DNA from: Oscillospiraceae bacterium
GTDB taxonomy: Bacteria; Bacillota; Clostridia; Oscillospirales; Ruminococcaceae
NCBI GenBank assembly: GCA_016302655.1
Contig: JAEDNF010000071.1
Location: 1 to 7,754, forward strand
Reading direction: 5' to 3'
Length of the DNA stretch: 7,754 bases
Shown: one piece after another, positions 5,680 to 7,754 of the stretch
Layout: each line of letters starts with the position of its first letter
Numbering within the stretch: position 1 is the stretch's first letter
Notes under the pieces: generated by a model
Databases searched by the model: none
What the model was told of the DNA's origin: nothing
What the model saw: the letters and a program-made list of their open reading frames with translations, nothing else
Translations under genes and position numbers: made by a program

Positions 5680-6431
5680 TTTCTGTTCACTCTTTTTGTC
5701 GATTTATCGCTTGATACAAGAGCCTTCAGACCTTTCAGCTCTTCTGCGGTAAGGTCTGCCCATTCACCCGGTCTTAACATACCGAGCTTGATATTTCCGA
5801 CTGCGCTTCTTTTAAGGCGGACTATCTGCAGTTTTACAGCCTCGCACATTTTTCTTATCTGTCTGTTCTTTCCCTCTGCTATGATAAACTCAAGCACGGT
5901 TCTGTTTTCTTCTTCGGTGAGGACTGCAACGGTGCAGGGGAGAGTAACCCCTGTGTCTATCTTAACGCCCGATGCGAGCGTTGTCAGCTTGTCGTCGGTA
6001 ACTTCTCCTCTTACCGTTACACGATATCTTTTCTTGATATGGCGTGAAGGATGCATAATCGAATTTGCAAGCGCACCGTCGTTTGTCAGTATCAGCAGAC
6101 CTTCAGAATCCTTATCAAGTCTGCCTACAGGGTATACACGCTCGTCTATGCCGTCAAGAAGATCGGTGACTATCTTTCTTCCGTGAGTATCAGCCATAGT
6201 GGTAACATAGCCTCTTGGCTTATACAGCTTTATGTATCTGAGCTTATTTTCACTTTCTCCGATTTTTTCGCCGTTAACCGTTATCAGATCGTTTTTGGGA
6301 TCGGCTTTATCACCGATTTTTACAGGTCTGCCGTTTACCTTTACGCATCCCTGTTCGATATATTCTTCTGCTTTTCTGCGTGAGCAATAACCGCTGTCTG
6401 CAATTATTTTCTGCAATCTGACTTTTTCCAT
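5676..6431 (-). CDS. rluB: 23S rRNA pseudouridine synthase, RluB/RsuA family
   Basis: This 251-residue enzyme converts a specific uridine in 23S rRNA (position 2605 in E. coli RluB) to pseudouridine. An S4 RNA-binding domain occupies about residues 3-48 (RLQKIIADSGYCSRRKAEEYI), and the catalytic domain follows. The catalytic aspartate is D106 in VGRLDKDSEGLL (102-113). The second family signature, EGKNRQIRKMCEAV, is at 186-199. The length is normal for the Gram-positive RluB group. The TGA stop overlaps the next start by four bases. It begins 24 bases after the carboxypeptidase gene, with AGGA (6446-6443) eleven bases before the ATG. The carboxypeptidase-rluB order is common in Firmicutes, by recall. 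RsuA (16S) or RluE/F specificity cannot be excluded, but RluB is the usual Firmicute member. Confidence 0.92.
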   Translation of the reverse strand: MEKVRLQKIIADSGYCSRRKAEEYIEQGCVKVNGRPVKIGDKADPKNDLITVNGEKIGESENKLRYIKLYKPRGYVTTMADTHGRKIVTDLLDGIDERVYPVGRLDKDSEGLLILTNDGALANSIMHPSRHIKKRYRVTVRGEVTDDKLTTLASGVKIDTGVTLPCTVAVLTEEENRTVLEFIIAEGKNRQIRKMCEAVKLQIVRLKRSAVGNIKLGMLRPGEWADLTAEELKGLKALVSSDKSTKRVNRK

Positions 6432-6455
6432 AGCTTTTATATTCCTTTCGTGTTA

Positions 6456-7628
6456 TCACCACGCCAGAAGAGAGGCGATAAATTTATATATCACGGTAAA
6501 AAAATCGTTGTTTTGTTCCTGTGCGGTACAGCTCTCTGCCGCAAGCAGTTTAGCTGTGCCTATAATATTTCCGTTAAGCGAAAAACGCACCTCGCCGAGC
6601 TGTTCGCCTGCCGTAATATGAGCATATACGAACTTCGGCAGAATGACCTGCGCTTCAAGTTTATCCTTTTGTTCTTCGCACAGCGGCAGTTTTATTGTTT
6701 CACATTCTATGCCGACATATTCTTTATCGGAGCTTATTACCGGCAATTTCAGCATTGAAGTTTCGTATGATGTGTCGCTCATAGATACTTTTGAAAAGCC
6801 GTAGTCCAAAAGCTTTGTGTGATCCTGCCAGTCGTTAGGGGCGTTCAGCGTTACCGCAATGAGCGTGATACCGTCTCTTTGTGCGGCACTGACCAGAGTG
6901 CGCCGTGCACTGTCGGTGAATCCTGTTTTCACGCCGATACAGCCTTCGTAGGATGTAAGCAGTTTGTTGGAGTTTACAAGCCACCTGTCATAAGGCGGCG
7001 AACCGAATGATATCTTCGCCGTTGATAAACAGCAGATATCGGCAAAATTCTTGTTATTCATTGCTTCACGTGTAAGAAGGGCAAGGTCATAGGCACACGA
7101 ATACTGCCCTTCGGCGTCAAGTCCCGACGGGGTAACAAAATTGGTATCAGACATACCGAGTTGTTTTGCACGCTTATTCATAAGCTCGGCAAAATTGCTC
7201 TTACTGCCCGATATATTTACTGCGGCGGCATTTGCGGCATCGTTTCCCGACGGCAGCAGCATTCCGTAGCACAACGCTCTTCGTGTGACGATGTCGCCTT
7301 CACGAAGCCCCATAGAAGTACCTTCGACTTTGATAGCTGTTGAGTCTACCGTGAACTGCCTGTCTATATCTCCTGCTTCAAGAGTCAGCAGAGCAGTCAT
7401 TATCTTGGTGGTGCTTGCTATCTGTCGGTGTTCTTTTTCATTCTTTGAGAAAAGAACTGTACCTGTCTTTGCTTCAATGAGTATAGCGCTTGCCGCAGAT
7501 ACCTCAATGCCGGTATTGTTACAGTCGGACAGAAAACTGAGCGAATCGCCCTGTGCAAAAGCAGAAATATCGGCTATACCGAGTAATAATACAGCCGCCG
7601 ATATTACTGAAATAATCTTCTTAATCAT
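6456..7628 (-). CDS. D-alanyl-D-alanine carboxypeptidase (PBP5 / DacF-DacB type, peptidase S11)
   Basis: This 390-residue low-molecular-weight penicillin-binding protein trims the terminal D-Ala from peptidoglycan pentapeptides outside the membrane. It starts with a signal peptide (about residues 1-25: KK, a hydrophobic core, then a likely cut after AFA). The S11 catalytic domain has STTK with nucleophile S72 and K75, SGN at 127-129 and KTG at 234-236. A PBP5-type C-terminal beta domain covers about 288-360. The final residues, FFTVIYKFIASLLAW (376-390), look like the amphipathic helix that anchors these enzymes to the membrane face. The length is normal and all catalytic motifs are intact. 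AAAGGA (7641-7636) is seven bases before the ATG but is buried in a hairpin. Clostridial homologues are named dacF or dacB; sporulation-specific or vegetative use cannot be told from sequence. Confidence 0.93.
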   Translation of the reverse strand: MIKKIISVISAAVLLLGIADISAFAQGDSLSFLSDCNNTGIEVSAASAILIEAKTGTVLFSKNEKEHRQIASTTKIMTALLTLEAGDIDRQFTVDSTAIKVEGTSMGLREGDIVTRRALCYGMLLPSGNDAANAAAVNISGSKSNFAELMNKRAKQLGMSDTNFVTPSGLDAEGQYSCAYDLALLTREAMNNKNFADICCLSTAKISFGSPPYDRWLVNSNKLLTSYEGCIGVKTGFTDSARRTLVSAAQRDGITLIAVTLNAPNDWQDHTKLLDYGFSKVSMSDTSYETSMLKLPVISSDKEYVGIECETIKLPLCEEQKDKLEAQVILPKFVYAHITAGEQLGEVRFSLNGNIIGTAKLLAAESCTAQEQNNDFFTVIYKFIASLLAW

Positions 7629-7633
7629 ACCAT

Positions 7634-7677
7634 TGTCCTTTCCGCATAATTTTTGTACATCTTATGCGAAAAGGACA
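7634..7677 (-). promoter_or_regulatory. Hairpin that sequesters the carboxypeptidase ribosome binding site
   Basis: On the minus-strand RNA, 16 bases at 7677-7662 (UGUCCUUUUCGCAUAA) pair with 7649-7634 (UUAUGCGGAAAGGACA) around a 12-base loop. Fifteen pairs are Watson-Crick and one is G-U. The whole AAAGGA ribosome binding site (7641-7636) lies in the 3' arm, and the start codon is five bases beyond the stem. No U-run follows on either strand, so this is not an intrinsic terminator. It probably limits initiation unless something opens it. The 12-base loop is A-rich at its 3' end on the RNA. Confidence 0.68.
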
Positions 7678-7694
7678 GCTGTTATTATTGATTA

Positions 7695-7754
7695 TCAGTC
7701 TTTTTTGCTTTCTTTCTCCGCTTCTTCTTCATTATCCTTTGAGAAGATAGCCTT
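7695..7754 (-). CDS. C-terminal tail of an unrecognised upstream gene (partial, 5' end outside window)
   Basis: The minus strand is open from the window edge to a TGA at 7697-7695. It encodes 19 residues rich in Lys and Glu (KDNEEEAEKESKKD at the end), a typical disordered charged tail. It lies 66 bases upstream of the carboxypeptidase gene on the same strand, so the two are probably co-transcribed. Too little is visible to name it. In related Clostridia, chromosome-segregation (scpB) and spore-protein (ytfJ/gerW) genes often precede this carboxypeptidase, so those are candidates by context only. Confidence 0.5.
   Translation of the reverse strand, partial: KAIFSKDNEEEAEKESKKD

Noticed and set aside
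5365..6186. Long plus-strand open frame (273 codons) opposite rluB and the GNAT-like gene
   Set aside because: It spans two well-supported minus-strand genes, starts inside the 3' end of one, and has no family resemblance or ribosome binding site. It is an antisense shadow.
1..7754. tRNA, rRNA, CRISPR array, insertion sequence or prophage attachment site
   Set aside because: No cloverleaf, rRNA-like segment, regularly spaced repeat, transposase or terminal inverted repeat with target duplication was found on reading either strand.

Overview
The window looks like a chromosomal stretch from an anaerobic, low-to-medium-GC Firmicute, most likely a Clostridia/Oscillospiraceae (Ruminococcus-like) gut organism. 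The reasons are AGGA-type ribosome binding sites, compact operons, a secreted D-Ala-D-Ala carboxypeptidase followed directly by an RluB-type pseudouridine synthase, and fermentation genes. This placement is inferred from gene content and style; no rRNA or marker gene is present. No tRNA, rRNA, CRISPR array or insertion sequence was seen.

Layout. Positions 1-117 hold the last 38 codons of an unrecognised plus-strand gene. A regulatory region (about 118-308) with a very good promoter, a 19-bp palindrome just downstream of it and an AGGA ribosome binding site leads into fucO (309-1463, +), an iron-dependent lactaldehyde reductase. A bidirectional terminator (1476-1511) separates fucO from a convergent minus-strand block. 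Read 5' to 3' on the minus strand, that block has a promoter (5336-5308), a divergent acyl-CoA carboxyltransferase subunit (5201-3837), a biotin carrier protein (3812-3447), a pyruvate/oxaloacetate carboxyltransferase (3418-2021), a GC-rich hairpin (2005-1978), and an RNHCP zinc-ribbon-like protein of unknown function (1957-1523).

Upstream of this block, and also on the minus strand, lies a cell-envelope/translation operon: the tail of an unrecognised acidic gene (7754-7695), a strong hairpin that buries the next ribosome binding site (7677-7634), a D-alanyl-D-alanine carboxypeptidase (7628-6456), rluB (6431-5676), and a small GNAT-like protein whose start overlaps the rluB stop (5679-5347).

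How the genes fit together. The three biotin-enzyme genes have the same subunit types as the 12S, 1.3S and 5S proteins of the propionibacterial transcarboxylase: a CoA-ester carboxyltransferase, a swinging biotin arm and a pyruvate carboxyltransferase. No biotin carboxylase and no membrane sodium-pump subunit is present in the window. The simplest reading is a soluble enzyme that moves a carboxyl group between a CoA ester and pyruvate/oxaloacetate, although a decarboxylase with its membrane subunit encoded elsewhere remains possible. The CoA-side subunit is short and has altered residues in both motifs that normally form the oxyanion holes. That is the most unusual protein-level signal here. 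FucO would reduce lactaldehyde from fucose or rhamnose breakdown to 1,2-propanediol, so both fermentative units would serve redox and carbon disposal. No regulatory link between them is visible.

I did not find a clearly new multi-gene system. The best leads are the divergent carboxyltransferase and the ribosome-binding-site hairpin in front of the carboxypeptidase.
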